From Spirochaetales bacterium (GTDB lineage: Bacteria > Spirochaetota > Leptospiria > Leptospirales > Leptonemataceae): 64,000 bases of DNA. Position 1 is the first letter of the stretch. Every line of letters begins with the position of its first letter. Below the pieces are notes generated by a model. The model was not told where the DNA came from. It was given only the letters and a program-made list of their open reading frames with translations, and did not search any database. Position numbers and translations under genes: made by a program. The stretch lies in the NCBI GenBank assembly GCA_024233935.1, contig JACKOY010000002.1:124001-188000 (forward strand). Reading direction: 5' to 3'. Positions 9,264-18,815 of this stretch are shown here, piece by piece.

Positions 9264-11287
9264 GCATGGTCATGAAGAAGAAGCGAACGTATCAAATTCG
9301 GCTCGTACGGGGCGCGCTTGCAACCATAGCGCTGCTACTGCTCTTGAGTTCGCTACAGGCGGATACTCCAGCGCGCAGCGCGCTCTACTATTTCCGGGAG
9401 GCCGAGCGGCAACTGGGGCGCGAGGAATACCGCGAGGCTCTCGCAAACTATCGACTGTGCCTGGAGCGCAATGAGCATTTTCCGGCGGCCCACATTGGAG
9501 CGGCTACGGCCTATTACGAGCTGGGCGAGTGGCAACGGGCGCGGGATCACTATGAGCGCGCTCTGGAATTAGACCGCAACAACGTGCCTGCCCGGACGGG
9601 GTTGGCGCTGGTCTACATTGAAATCGGTGGCTTCCCGCGGGCCCGCGAGCTTTTGCTGGCCGTTCAACAGACCGATCCCGGCAACGCTGACAACAACTAC
9701 GCTCTGGGAGTTTACCATCGGCGGACCGGGAGCGCCAGTCTTGCGGAATCGTACTTTGAAAAAGCGATCCGGTTGCAGGCTTCACACGTGCGGGCCCTGG
9801 TGGGCCTGGCACGCATCATGGCCGATACGGGGCGTTTCGAGCGAGCGCTCGGATATCTGGAGCGCGCGCGGCGCATTGGACCGCTGCAGGTCGAGATTCA
9901 TTCCAGTGCCGGCGAGATTGCGCTCAAGCAGGCCTTCGCAGCACCCGACGCGGAGGTGCGCGAAACCTATCTGGCGCAGGCACGAGAGTCGTTTGTTACG
10001 GCTGCCAGATTGCAGCCGGACAACCGCCAGGTGGCCGGCCGGCTCGTTCTGATCGATCTGTACACCGGCGAGGCACGCAGTGCCCGGGAGCGGGTGGAAC
10101 TCCTGTTGGAGGCCGAGCCGCGGAATCCGCACCTGCACTACATGCTGGGCGTGCTTGAGCGCCGAGGCGGCAATCAACGGGCCGCCCTGACCGAGATCCA
10201 GCGCGCGCTCCAGCTGGACCCTGCGGATTCTTTTGTGCGCTTCAGTTTGGAGGAACTGGCGCAGGACCTGCGTGACTCTGGTATGGCGTTGCGGCGGGGA
10301 CTGGCCGCGTACCATTACGAACGCGTTCAACACAACCGCGAGCAACGGCGTCCGGATCGGTTGCAGAGCCACCTGCGACGAACCCTGCTACTGGACCCCT
10401 TTCATGAGGCGGCCCGCCGTGAGGAGCTTGATCAGGCGCGTCGGGACGGCGATTACGAAGGTTTCATCCATTCCCTGCAGCGTTTGCGGGAGCGGCATGC
10501 AGACGATGCGGGCATTGCCTACCGTCTGGAGCGGGCGCTGGAAGCCCGACGCTCGAATCTGGCATACCGCGCCAATTTGCTGAGCCCGATTGCAAGTCCC
10601 GCCCGGGCCACGTTCGAGCGGAGCCCGGTTCGTGTTTTCGTTTTCGATTTTCGCTCAACGGATCCTTTTCCGGGCCACGCGGACGGTCCGGAGTTGATCG
10701 CCTCCGCCATTAACTTTGAGCTTTCAGCCGCCGACCACATCGATCCGGTGCCTGACGAATTGCGTCGCCTGGTGCTGGGTCGCATCCGTCAGGATAGCCG
10801 GGCCGTGGATCGCTTTCCGTTCGGCGTCGCCTACCGGCCCGAGTTCATCGCCCGCATTGAAGAATTCGAAGACCGCGAGCGCCCGGTCTCCTATGTGCTG
10901 GCCGGGGCCTATCGACAGGTGAACGAGGCCCTGCATGTGGATTGTGAGCTGATTGAGAAGGGCGCCGGTATTCGAGTCGCCCGTTTCGCGATCGAAGGTC
11001 GCGGGCGGGATGCGATCCACGACGTGGCTCTTGCTGTTGCCCGACGATTGCGTGAGGAACTTCCATGGGAAGGGCGGGTGGTTCGGGTCACAGAGGGGCA
11101 GGTATATCTGAACGTGGGCCGGGTGGACGGATTGCGTGTGGACCAGGAACTACTCGTTTACCGACTCGGCAGCCTCCGGGGCAAGCTGAAGGTGCGCGAG
11201 GTTGCCACCTACGTCGCCAGGGCCGAGCCGACCGGCGTGAGTGCCGACCGATTCGACACCGGCGATCGGGTCGTGGCCGGCAACTAA
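9260..11287 (+). CDS. Exported TPR protein with FlgT-C-like end
   Basis: The product is 675 residues from a GTG at 9260 overlapping the preceding stop; ATG codons at 9266 and 9272 are equally possible starts. A signal peptide (TIALLLLLSSLQA) precedes TPR repeats over about residues 35-330, several with the classic G-x-Y-x3-A spacing. Around 450-590 is a mixed alpha/beta region (VRVFVFDFRSTD onward) like CsgG/TolB-N-type nucleotide-free folds. The last ~90 residues (GRVVRVTEGQVYLNVGRVDG) resemble the SH3-like FlgT C-terminal domain. It is probably a periplasmic assembly or outer-membrane complex component working with the NHL protein upstream. Confidence 0.8.
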   Translation: MSMVMKKKRTYQIRLVRGALATIALLLLLSSLQADTPARSALYYFREAERQLGREEYREALANYRLCLERNEHFPAAHIGAATAYYELGEWQRARDHYERALELDRNNVPARTGLALVYIEIGGFPRARELLLAVQQTDPGNADNNYALGVYHRRTGSASLAESYFEKAIRLQASHVRALVGLARIMADTGRFERALGYLERARRIGPLQVEIHSSAGEIALKQAFAAPDAEVRETYLAQARESFVTAARLQPDNRQVAGRLVLIDLYTGEARSARERVELLLEAEPRNPHLHYMLGVLERRGGNQRAALTEIQRALQLDPADSFVRFSLEELAQDLRDSGMALRRGLAAYHYERVQHNREQRRPDRLQSHLRRTLLLDPFHEAARREELDQARRDGDYEGFIHSLQRLRERHADDAGIAYRLERALEARRSNLAYRANLLSPIASPARATFERSPVRVFVFDFRSTDPFPGHADGPELIASAINFELSAADHIDPVPDELRRLVLGRIRQDSRAVDRFPFGVAYRPEFIARIEEFEDRERPVSYVLAGAYRQVNEALHVDCELIEKGAGIRVARFAIEGRGRDAIHDVALAVARRLREELPWEGRVVRVTEGQVYLNVGRVDGLRVDQELLVYRLGSLRGKLKVREVATYVARAEPTGVSADRFDTGDRVVAGN

Positions 11288-11305
11288 ACGCCACGCCTGC
11301 GGCGA

Positions 11306-12232
11306 TCAGTACTGTCGATCCACAACCAGATTGAACCGGTCGCTACTCTCGTTGCCGGCATAGTCCGCCACGAAAACTTCGATCAGATTCTCTCCCTCGG
11401 CGAAGCTGAGTATTCCCAGGTTGTAGTAGCCCGAAACGAAGCTTTCCTCAAATGAGTGCTGCCCCTGCAGCTTCCAGTCGCCGTCAACAAACTGAACCCG
11501 GTCAAAAACCCGTTCCCGGGCTTCGTCGTCATTCAAACGCCAGCGCAATCGATACACGCCGCGGTTCGTGTATGTTTCCAGGCCAGGATCCCGCACGCGC
11601 AAGAGGATCGGATAAGGTCTGGTGAGACGAAATCTCTCAATGCGGTCCGCCCGTAGATGGGTTTCCCCGTTTGGAGTCAGGATCACAAGCCCTTCTATGA
11701 TCGGTGGATTCTCGTCGGTGACATCGGGAAGTACCGTGAGCGGATTGATGATTTCGTAGCCGCTTTCCCGCGCCACGAAGAAATGCAGATGCGGACCTCC
11801 GGAATGACCGGTGTTGCCCGAGCGGGCCAGTATGGTTTCGGGGGAAACAGCGCCGGCGCGCGGATACCCGCTGAGATTGCGCAGGTGATAGTAACCGCTC
11901 CACCAGCCGTTGCCGTGATAGAGATAGGTGTAGTTTCCAGGCCCCTGTTCCGGCCGGAATGGATCGTCCGGGCCGTTGCGCGTGTAGACGATGTCACCGG
12001 CCGCCATGGGGCGTACGGCGTCGTTATCGCCTGCGATATCGAGACCATTGTGAAAATGGTCGATCCGTGATTCTCCAAACGTGGACGTGATCAGGCGAAG
12101 GTCCGGGAACTCCCCTTTGATGATGGGCCATTGAAATTGAGGACGCTCACCGTCGGCCCGGGCCGGGGGGCCGAGCAAGAGGGTCGCGATCAGGCAGAGC
12201 AGTGTCAGTCGTGAATTCCTTGCCGAAAGCAT
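11306..12232 (-). CDS. Secreted M23 family peptidase
   Basis: The product is 308 residues with a signal peptide (LTLLCLIATLLLGPPARA). The M23/LytM domain occupies about residues 35-170: zinc-site motif HFHNGLDIAGD (H-x3-D) and HLHFFVARE. The remaining ~135 residues form a beta-rich C-terminal domain (VYRLRWRLND, YNLGILSFAEGENLIEVFVADYAGNES), Ig-like in appearance. It is probably periplasmic and acts on peptidoglycan cross-links; both metal motifs look intact. It lies convergent to the TPR gene and divergent from the sigma-factor gene. Confidence 0.88.
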   Translation of the reverse strand: MLSARNSRLTLLCLIATLLLGPPARADGERPQFQWPIIKGEFPDLRLITSTFGESRIDHFHNGLDIAGDNDAVRPMAAGDIVYTRNGPDDPFRPEQGPGNYTYLYHGNGWWSGYYHLRNLSGYPRAGAVSPETILARSGNTGHSGGPHLHFFVARESGYEIINPLTVLPDVTDENPPIIEGLVILTPNGETHLRADRIERFRLTRPYPILLRVRDPGLETYTNRGVYRLRWRLNDDEARERVFDRVQFVDGDWKLQGQHSFEESFVSGYYNLGILSFAEGENLIEVFVADYAGNESSDRFNLVVDRQY

Positions 12233-12286
12233 ACCAGGGTAAATGCTGGGACCGGGCGCAAGGGCAACCTTATTTTACTGTCAGCA

Positions 12287-13288
12287 ATGGGTGAACAGGA
12301 AGAAGTTCAAGAGGCGTTGTCCCGGGCCGAAGTGGCTCGCCTGGTGGCCCGTTGTGGCGACGGTGAGCCGGAAGCGCTACAGGAGTTCTTCCAGACCTAT
12401 TCAAACGACATCTACAACTTTCCATTGAAGGTGTTCCACCTTGACGAGGATTCGGCGTCGGACTTTTACCTGTACGCTTTTGAGCGGCTGAAGGATGGCG
12501 GGCGTTTTCGGTCGTTCAAAGGGCGTTCCAGTTTTCGTACGTGGTTTTATACGGTCTTGAGAAATCTGGTCATCGACTGGATGCGCACGATTCGCGAAGT
12601 CGAGACCGTGCAACCGGTGAGGCAGGCCGAAGATGGATCGGAATACACCCTGATTGAAGGCGTACCCGACCCGCGGGCGGCCGCTGGAATGAATGGCGGG
12701 GAGGCGAACCTGCGAGCAGCTCTGGGCGAACTACCGGCCGACATTCGTGTGGTTTTTAAGCTTTCCTATATCTATTACCTTGAATTGGAGGCGGAGGACC
12801 TGCGGCTCATTTCCGAACGCTCGGGCATGAGCGAGTCGGAAGTGCTGCGCTATCTGGCGCGCCTCCGTCACGAGCTGGCAAATCGGGAGCTGAAGAATCT
12901 ATCTTCCGAGGACAAGATCACTTCTCTGTTTCTGTCGATTCTGGAACTGAAGAAGAAGCGCGACCGCCTCGGATCGCGGAGAAGGCAACCGGCAGAGACC
13001 AATCTTTCCGGGGTCGCCACCGCGGAAGAGGCGGAGCTCGAAAGACTCAACCGCGCGATCGAAAAGAAGTACCAGCAGCGCGCCCGGTTGCTCTACAAAC
13101 GGAGCCGCGGGCATTTTATCGCCCGAACGCCGTACCGGTTCATTTCGGAGCTTCTGAACATCCCCGAAGGCAGCGTTTCGGTCCAGATGATGCGGGCCAG
13201 CGAGAAGCTGCGGAGCTTCCTGGGAGATCCCCACCTTTTTGGCCAAAGTGACAAAAATTTTTCTCCCGGACTACGGGGGCAGGGATGA
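12287..13288 (+). CDS. ECF-like sigma-70 family factor with two C-terminal HTH segments
   Basis: The product is 333 residues, longer than typical ECF sigma factors of about 180-200. Region 2 spans about residues 20-105, including DSASDFYLYAFERL and FRTWFYTVLRNLVIDWMR. A first region-4-like segment lies at about 150-205 (LPADIRVVFKLSYIYYLELE, then ISERSGMSESEVLRYLARLR). A charged helical insertion of roughly 65 residues follows, then a second HTH-like segment at about 280-315 (RFISELLNIPEGSVSVQMMR). It may direct RNA polymerase to envelope or stress promoters. No region 1.1 or 3 is seen. The soluble protein at 13323 is its immediate neighbour and may regulate it. Confidence 0.83.
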   Translation: MGEQEEVQEALSRAEVARLVARCGDGEPEALQEFFQTYSNDIYNFPLKVFHLDEDSASDFYLYAFERLKDGGRFRSFKGRSSFRTWFYTVLRNLVIDWMRTIREVETVQPVRQAEDGSEYTLIEGVPDPRAAAGMNGGEANLRAALGELPADIRVVFKLSYIYYLELEAEDLRLISERSGMSESEVLRYLARLRHELANRELKNLSSEDKITSLFLSILELKKKRDRLGSRRRQPAETNLSGVATAEEAELERLNRAIEKKYQQRARLLYKRSRGHFIARTPYRFISELLNIPEGSVSVQMMRASEKLRSFLGDPHLFGQSDKNFSPGLRGQG

Positions 13289-13322
13289 TCGATTCGTCTC
13301 ATTGAAGAGCGAGGGAAGGTTC

Positions 13323-14117
13323 ATGGCATCTCCACCAGACAAACAGAGTATTCTGGCTGCTTTTCTAGATGAGCCCGAGAAACTTTACGAGAGCGACCTC
13401 GATAGTGGCGCGCAGGCGGTTCTGTTTGCCCTGGAAGAGGCCATGGTGAGCCTCAGGGCCGAGCAGATTTCGGCCACCATGGGCGAAGAGGAACTGGCCA
13501 GCCGGTTGGACCGCCTGGCGGCGGGGGAGAACGACGCTCTCGATGGTTTGTCGGCCACCGACCGGGACGCCGTCATCCAGGGTCATCTGGCCGCGACCGC
13601 GATGGACAGCACACCGCGGGTGCCCACCCCCGAGGCTTTGCTTGCCGTTGTGGAGCGCAGCCTGAAGACAAAGTATCCCGAGAAAGCCCCGTCGTTTATA
13701 GTCAACCTGGCGCGCGCGCAAATGCAGGTCATAAAGTCCACGTTCCAGGGCCTGACTCCGGTAAGTCTCCCGGCGATCGCCACCCGACATGGTGGGCCGG
13801 GAATTGAGACACCCAACGCGCGCGAGATGCTGCGGCAGGTCATCGTTCAGGGCGACCGACGGATAACGCTTGAATTTGAATTGGTGCGCGCGTCCGACCA
13901 GGAGATCACGCTACTGGTTCGTAACCTGCCCGAAAATGAAACAACGCGGGTGGACCTAATGCGGGACAACCGTCGGATGGAATCGCGCGTCCTGAACGGG
14001 ACCGGGGAGACGCTGAGTTTTGAGCGCCTGGGCGCCGGACGTTACGAGCTGAGATTCCAGGGTGGTTTCAATCACCAACTGGAGTTTGTTCTTAACCAGT
14101 CGGATTTGCGGAACTGA
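13323..14117 (+). CDS. Unknown soluble protein next to sigma factor
   Basis: The start ATG at 13323 is preceded by a good ribosome site (AGGGAAGG about seven bases upstream); a longer frame from 13239 would overlap the sigma gene. The product is 264 residues with no signal or membrane segment. The first ~110 residues are helical and acidic; about 165-260 look beta-rich (RRITLEFELVRASDQEITLLVRNL, LGAGRYELRFQGG). It could be a cytoplasmic anti-sigma or co-regulator by position, but no zinc-binding HxxxCxxC motif is present. Its 3' end overlaps the convergent dnaE gene by 26 bases. Confidence 0.7.
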   Translation: MASPPDKQSILAAFLDEPEKLYESDLDSGAQAVLFALEEAMVSLRAEQISATMGEEELASRLDRLAAGENDALDGLSATDRDAVIQGHLAATAMDSTPRVPTPEALLAVVERSLKTKYPEKAPSFIVNLARAQMQVIKSTFQGLTPVSLPAIATRHGGPGIETPNAREMLRQVIVQGDRRITLEFELVRASDQEITLLVRNLPENETTRVDLMRDNRRMESRVLNGTGETLSFERLGAGRYELRFQGGFNHQLEFVLNQSDLRN

Positions 14118-17100
14118 AGGCAGGCTCGGGAAAGGCGCCGGCCGTGCTTTGCTCGGGGTACAGCCGGGAAATTTTTTCACCGACTGACAGGTAGATCTCG
14201 CGCACCTGTTTAATGTGTGATAGTCGTTCGGTAAGGTCCTTGCTGTAGTGCACGCGGAAGGTCTCATGGGCGCGTATGACCATGCTGTCTTTTTCCCCTG
14301 GCTTGCTGCCGCGATCCAGGTGGAAGAAGACTGTGAGATTCCCGCGGGCACTTTTGAGAATAGTCTGCAGTTTCCCCAGAGCTCCCGAGTCCAGGGCGGA
14401 TGAATCCAGCCGCAAATGCAGGGACTTCTCCTGGCGTTCCTCAAGCACATCGTGATTGAGGGGCGAGAGCTTATTCACGATCAGTTGCGGGGTGCCGGTA
14501 TCTTCTTTCTTTTCCAGGATGCCACTGATGAAGAGTGGCACATCCTGAACCAGGTTTTGTTTCATCTTTTCGTAGGCCGTGGGAAAGATCACGGCTTCAA
14601 TGCTCTCGCTCAAGTCTTGAATTAGAAGGCGGCACATTTCCTTCTTCGCTCGCGTAAGGCGAATCGAGTGGTCCGTGATCACACCCGCTATCTCAACCCG
14701 GCTACCGCTGGCCAACTGCTGGAGCCCGCCGATCGGAACGCTACGAATGCGACGCAGAGTTCGCTCGAAGCGCTTGAGTGGGTGGCCGCTCAGGTAGAAG
14801 CCGAGCACTTCCTTTTCGCGCACCAGTATTTCCGATTCGGAGATTTCTGAAACGTTGTCGCCCCGCGGGATTGGTTCGGCAGAGCCGGGACTGATCGCCA
14901 TCGTTCCGAAAAGAGAGGACTGCCCGGCCTGGCGGTCTGCCTGTTGCTTCTGTCCGTGGGCGAAGGCCATCTCCATGCTTTCCAGAAGGGCCTTGCGCGT
15001 GTAATTCATGGAAGCGAACGCCCCCGCATACACCATCGCTTCCAGCGCCCGTCGATTGCAAAGCCGTAGATCCACGTGTTCCATGATCTGAAAGAAGCTT
15101 TCAAATGCACGCTCCGGGAGACGATCACGTTCGCGAATAACGGACTCCACTGCCGGAAGACCGACATTTTTGATAGCACCCAGACCGAAACGTATCACAC
15201 CTTCGGAAACGAAGCTGAAATTCGCCTGAGATTTGTTGATATCCGGTCCCAGAAGTTCAATGCCCATGGCCCGGCAGGCGTTGATGTAAGGCACCAGACG
15301 CTCGGTTTTGTCCATTTCCGAATCAAGCACCGCGCACATGTATTCTGTGGGGAAGTTGGCCTTCATATAGGCCGTTTGATACACGATCATCGCGTAGGCG
15401 GCGCTGTGGCTTTTGTTGAACCCGTAGCTGGCAAACTGGGCCATCTGATCGTAGAGGTCGGCCGCGAAGCGCTTTTCGTACCCCCGGGCGGCCGCGCCTT
15501 CCTGGAACTTGACGCGCATCTCCGCCATCTTCTCGGTGATTTTCTTCCCCATCGCCTTGCGGAGGGCGTCGGCTTCGGCCGGAGAGAATCCGCCAATGGT
15601 GCGGGAAATCAGCATGACCTGCTCTTGATACACGATCACGCCGTAGGTGTCTTCGAGCACTTCTTTCAGGTCGGGGTGGGGATAGGCCACCTTCTCGCGG
15701 CCTTTTTTCCGATTGATGAAGGACTCGGCCATCCCGGCCTGAAGAGGACCGGGCCGAAAGAGTGCAATCAGGGCCACAATGTCCTCGAAGCGGTTGGGCT
15801 TGATGCGCATCACAAACTCACGCATGCCCGGCGAAGATTCCAGCTGAAAAACTCCCGCCACATCGCCGCGCTGCAATAACGCGTACGCTTTTGGATCGTC
15901 CGGGGGCAAATCAGACAGGTCAATATCCAGATCGCGCGTTGCCTTTACGTTTTTGACTGCCCGGTGCAGGACTGTCAGGTTGCGCAGACCAAGAAAGTCC
16001 ATCTTGACCAGACCGACATCGGTCAGGGCCTTCATATCGTACTGCGCGACCTGGACCCGGCTGGCTTGTTTATCCCCGCTGCGGTTTGCGACAGTGGCCA
16101 GCGGAATGAGTTCCTCAAGCGGTCGGGGGGCAATCACCACACCGGCTGCATGCACACCGGTGTGGCGTACGTTCCCTTCGAGGGTGCGCGCCACGGCAAA
16201 CAGCCGGCGCTGTTCCTCGCCGCGTTCGGAGTACGAGCGAAGCTCTTTTGAGGTTTGGACGGCTTCGTCGATGGAAATATTCAGGACGTCCGGAAACATC
16301 TTGGAAATGGAATTCGCCTCTTCGAAAGGGATATTCAGGACGCGTGCAACGTCTTTCAGGCACGCTTTGGCGGCCATAGTCCCGTACGTAATGATCTGAC
16401 CAACGCGGTCATCCCCGTATTTCTCCCGCACGTAGTTGATGACGACATCGCGCTTTTCGGCACAGAAGTCCACATCGATGTCCGGCATCTCATTTCGATC
16501 CGGATTCAGGAAGCGTTCAAAGAGCAGGTTGTAACGCAGAGGATCAATGTCCGTAATGCCCAGGGCATAGCTGACGATGCTGCCGGCCGCGCTGCCCCGT
16601 CCCGGACCCACCGGCACTCCACTCTGTCGGGCAAAGTTGATGAAGTCCTGGACAATCAGGAAGTAGCCCGCGAAGTCCATGCGCGTTATCGTATCATACT
16701 CGAATTCAAAGCGCTTCTGGATGGTCGGCGTGATTTCAGGATAACGGCGTCGCAAACCCTGCTCGGCCAGCTTGCGTAAGTAAGAATCGAGGGTCTCTCC
16801 GGCCGGGACTTCAAAGTGTGGCAGCAGCGGATTGCCGAAGTCAAACTTCAAATCGACCATGTCAGCCACGTGCTGCGTGTTGAACATCGCCTGTTGAAGT
16901 TCCGGGAACAGGCGGCTCATCTCCTCGGGCGACTTTACGTAGAATTCAGAGTTAAAGCTGAAAAAGAGCGGATCTTCGATGGTCTTCTTCTGATTGATCC
17001 GTAGCAGAATGTCCTGGGCCTGCTGGTCATCGCGCGTCAAAAAGTGGCTGTCGTTAGTCAGTATCAGTTCGATATCGTGCTGGTTCGCGATTTCAATATT

Positions 17101-17697
17101 GCCGCGGGCGGCCTCCATCTCTTCCGGGAGGCCGTGATTTTGAATCTCCAGAAAGAAGCGGTCCCGTCCGAAGACTTCCCGCAGATGGCCCGCAAGCCGG
17201 GCTGCCTCTTGCTGGCGGCCCGATACAACTTTGCGCTGCACCTCCCCGCCCAAACAGGCCGTGAGGCACACCAGCCCCTCGGAATGCTGCGCCAGAAGTT
17301 CGTAGTCGATGCGCGGTTTGCGGTAAAAGCCCTCGGTATAGGAACGACTGGCCAGGCGTATCAGGTTTTGATATCCGGTCTGGTTCTGGGCCAGAATCAC
17401 CAGGTGGTAGTTGTTGCCATCGGCCAGGCGCTCGACGTGCTGCTTTTCGGTGCGGCTTCCGGGAGCCACGTAGAATTCACAGCCGATGATGGGCTTAACG
17501 CCTTCTTTTACGGCGGCCTTATAAAACTCAACCGCCCCGAACATGTTGCCGTGGTCGGTCATGGCCACGCTGTCCATACCCAGCGCCCGGACGTGCTTCA
17601 TGAGCGCTGGGATGCGGATGGCTCCGTCCAGCAGGCTGTAGGCCGTGTGCAGGTGGAGATGCGTGAACCTGTGCCGTTTCTCTGCCTGGTCAGCCAT
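14092..17697 (-). CDS. dnaE: DNA polymerase III alpha subunit (DnaE)
   Basis: The replicative polymerase catalytic subunit, 1201 residues from the ATG at 17695-17697, close to the usual DnaE length. The N-terminal PHP domain opens with FTHLHLHTAYSLLDGA and MTDHGNMFG. The palm contains the conserved aspartates in PDIDVDFC, and GPGRGSAAGSIVSYALGITDIDP is the family signature before it. An OB-fold region lies near 990-1080 (VEIAGVITDH). A frame open further upstream, to 17823, adds 42 residues without family similarity and is rejected. GGAAGC upstream is an acceptable ribosome site. It is transcribed away from the MerR/TPR gene. Confidence 0.97.
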   Translation of the reverse strand: MADQAEKRHRFTHLHLHTAYSLLDGAIRIPALMKHVRALGMDSVAMTDHGNMFGAVEFYKAAVKEGVKPIIGCEFYVAPGSRTEKQHVERLADGNNYHLVILAQNQTGYQNLIRLASRSYTEGFYRKPRIDYELLAQHSEGLVCLTACLGGEVQRKVVSGRQQEAARLAGHLREVFGRDRFFLEIQNHGLPEEMEAARGNIEIANQHDIELILTNDSHFLTRDDQQAQDILLRINQKKTIEDPLFFSFNSEFYVKSPEEMSRLFPELQQAMFNTQHVADMVDLKFDFGNPLLPHFEVPAGETLDSYLRKLAEQGLRRRYPEITPTIQKRFEFEYDTITRMDFAGYFLIVQDFINFARQSGVPVGPGRGSAAGSIVSYALGITDIDPLRYNLLFERFLNPDRNEMPDIDVDFCAEKRDVVINYVREKYGDDRVGQIITYGTMAAKACLKDVARVLNIPFEEANSISKMFPDVLNISIDEAVQTSKELRSYSERGEEQRRLFAVARTLEGNVRHTGVHAAGVVIAPRPLEELIPLATVANRSGDKQASRVQVAQYDMKALTDVGLVKMDFLGLRNLTVLHRAVKNVKATRDLDIDLSDLPPDDPKAYALLQRGDVAGVFQLESSPGMREFVMRIKPNRFEDIVALIALFRPGPLQAGMAESFINRKKGREKVAYPHPDLKEVLEDTYGVIVYQEQVMLISRTIGGFSPAEADALRKAMGKKITEKMAEMRVKFQEGAAARGYEKRFAADLYDQMAQFASYGFNKSHSAAYAMIVYQTAYMKANFPTEYMCAVLDSEMDKTERLVPYINACRAMGIELLGPDINKSQANFSFVSEGVIRFGLGAIKNVGLPAVESVIRERDRLPERAFESFFQIMEHVDLRLCNRRALEAMVYAGAFASMNYTRKALLESMEMAFAHGQKQQADRQAGQSSLFGTMAISPGSAEPIPRGDNVSEISESEILVREKEVLGFYLSGHPLKRFERTLRRIRSVPIGGLQQLASGSRVEIAGVITDHSIRLTRAKKEMCRLLIQDLSESIEAVIFPTAYEKMKQNLVQDVPLFISGILEKKEDTGTPQLIVNKLSPLNHDVLEERQEKSLHLRLDSSALDSGALGKLQTILKSARGNLTVFFHLDRGSKPGEKDSMVIRAHETFRVHYSKDLTERLSHIKQVREIYLSVGEKISRLYPEQSTAGAFPEPAFSSANPTG

Positions 17698-17769
17698 GCT
17701 TGCTTCCGGAGTGCTGGACGCGGGGAGCGGAATCTCTGTTGCCTTCAGAGCCCCCCTATGATACGAGAC

Positions 17770-17798
17770 ATAATCAAACGGGGTGCCGCGCCTTGCAA
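17770..17798 (-). promoter_or_regulatory. Candidate dnaE promoter
   Basis: Reading the minus strand upstream of dnaE, TTGCAA (17793-17798) and GATTAT (17770-17775) are separated by exactly 17 bases. Each matches four of six positions of the sigma-70 -35 and -10 consensus. It lies about 70 bases before the dnaE start codon. This is a visual match only, and GC-rich spirochaete promoters are poorly defined. Confidence 0.28.
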
Positions 17799-17873
17799 GC
17801 ATTGCCCGGCCGGCCCGGCCCATTGGAACGGTATTTTTTTTGGGGCCTTCAGATCAGGAGGTCACGGTCAGAC

Positions 17874-18785
17874 ATGAAGGTATCGGAAGCGGCGCTCAAG
17901 CTCCAGATTCCCCGCCACTACGTTTACTATTGGAAGAGAACGGGGCTGCTGTCCGGTGCAGAAGACCTGGACTTCCTGGATCTTCGGCGGGCCCGGCTGA
18001 TTTTTCGCTGGCGCCAGCACGGTCTCAGTCTTCAGGAAATCCGGCGGCGCATCCAGGAGTTGGGAGCGGATGCAGACTGGCACCGGCAGATGGACCTGTA
18101 CGGCCCGGGCATGCTGGTCAGTCGCGGCCCGGCTGGACTGCGCCAGTTTGGCTCCGGTCAGGCCCTGTTACCGTTCGAGGATGAGCCCACCGAGTCCACG
18201 ATCGTGTCTTTGCCGGCCCGGCGGGAATCCGGAAAGAGACCCGTCCACAGCGAAGATCCGGCCGTGTCCATGCTCGAGCGGCGTTACCTGGATCTGCTGG
18301 CGGGAGGCGACTATCGGCGCATTCGAAAGACGCTCGAAGAGATTCTCGAGCTACGGCCGATGCACGTCGCGGCGCACATTGAAATGGGCAATCTATGCCA
18401 CGAATTCGATCGGAGCGACGAAGCTCTCGGGCACTACGAACGGGCGCTGGAACTGGAGCCCGAATGCGTCGAAGCGCTGTACAACATCGCAAACATCCAT
18501 TTCAAGAAGAAGCACTACGCCGTGGCTATTCGGTACTTTCAGGGCTGCATTCAGTACGAACCGGACTTCCCGGAGGCCTATTACAATCTGGGCCTGCTGT
18601 ACTATTCTTTGAGCTACCTGGAACCCGCCCGGGCCTGTCTGGAGCAATACCTCGAGCTGGACCCGGATTCCGATTGGGCCGACCAGGCTCGCGAGTGGTT
18701 GCGCGAGATCGGCGGGCGGCTGAAGAACCAGGCCGAATCCCGGAATTTTTCGCTTTTCGCTGTGGACGGGCCGGAGGGGAATTAA
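17874..18785 (+). CDS. MerR-type HTH and TPR fusion protein
   Basis: The start ATG at 17874 is set by CAGGAGG about 12 bases upstream; the frame is open earlier but overlaps dnaE. The product is 303 residues. Residues 1-65 form a MerR-like winged helix (VSEAALKLQIPRHYVYYWKR, then WRQHGLSLQEIRRRIQEL). A linker follows to about 135, then three to four TPR repeats at about 140-285 (AAHIEMGNLCHEFDRSDEALGHYERALELEP and relatives, cut here for length). A DNA-binding domain joined to a protein-interaction array suggests a regulator controlled by a partner protein instead of a metal or drug. Target unknown. Confidence 0.85.
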   Translation: MKVSEAALKLQIPRHYVYYWKRTGLLSGAEDLDFLDLRRARLIFRWRQHGLSLQEIRRRIQELGADADWHRQMDLYGPGMLVSRGPAGLRQFGSGQALLPFEDEPTESTIVSLPARRESGKRPVHSEDPAVSMLERRYLDLLAGGDYRRIRKTLEEILELRPMHVAAHIEMGNLCHEFDRSDEALGHYERALELEPECVEALYNIANIHFKKKHYAVAIRYFQGCIQYEPDFPEAYYNLGLLYYSLSYLEPARACLEQYLELDPDSDWADQAREWLREIGGRLKNQAESRNFSLFAVDGPEGN

Positions 18786-18815
18786 GGCCCGGCTTCCGCT
18801 GCCGGCAGCAAGCCC

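Noticed and set aside
17825..17850. T-run near 17833-17840 as a Rho-independent terminator
   Set aside because: It lies upstream of both divergent genes (dnaE and MerR/TPR), not after a gene end, and has no clean stem directly before it.
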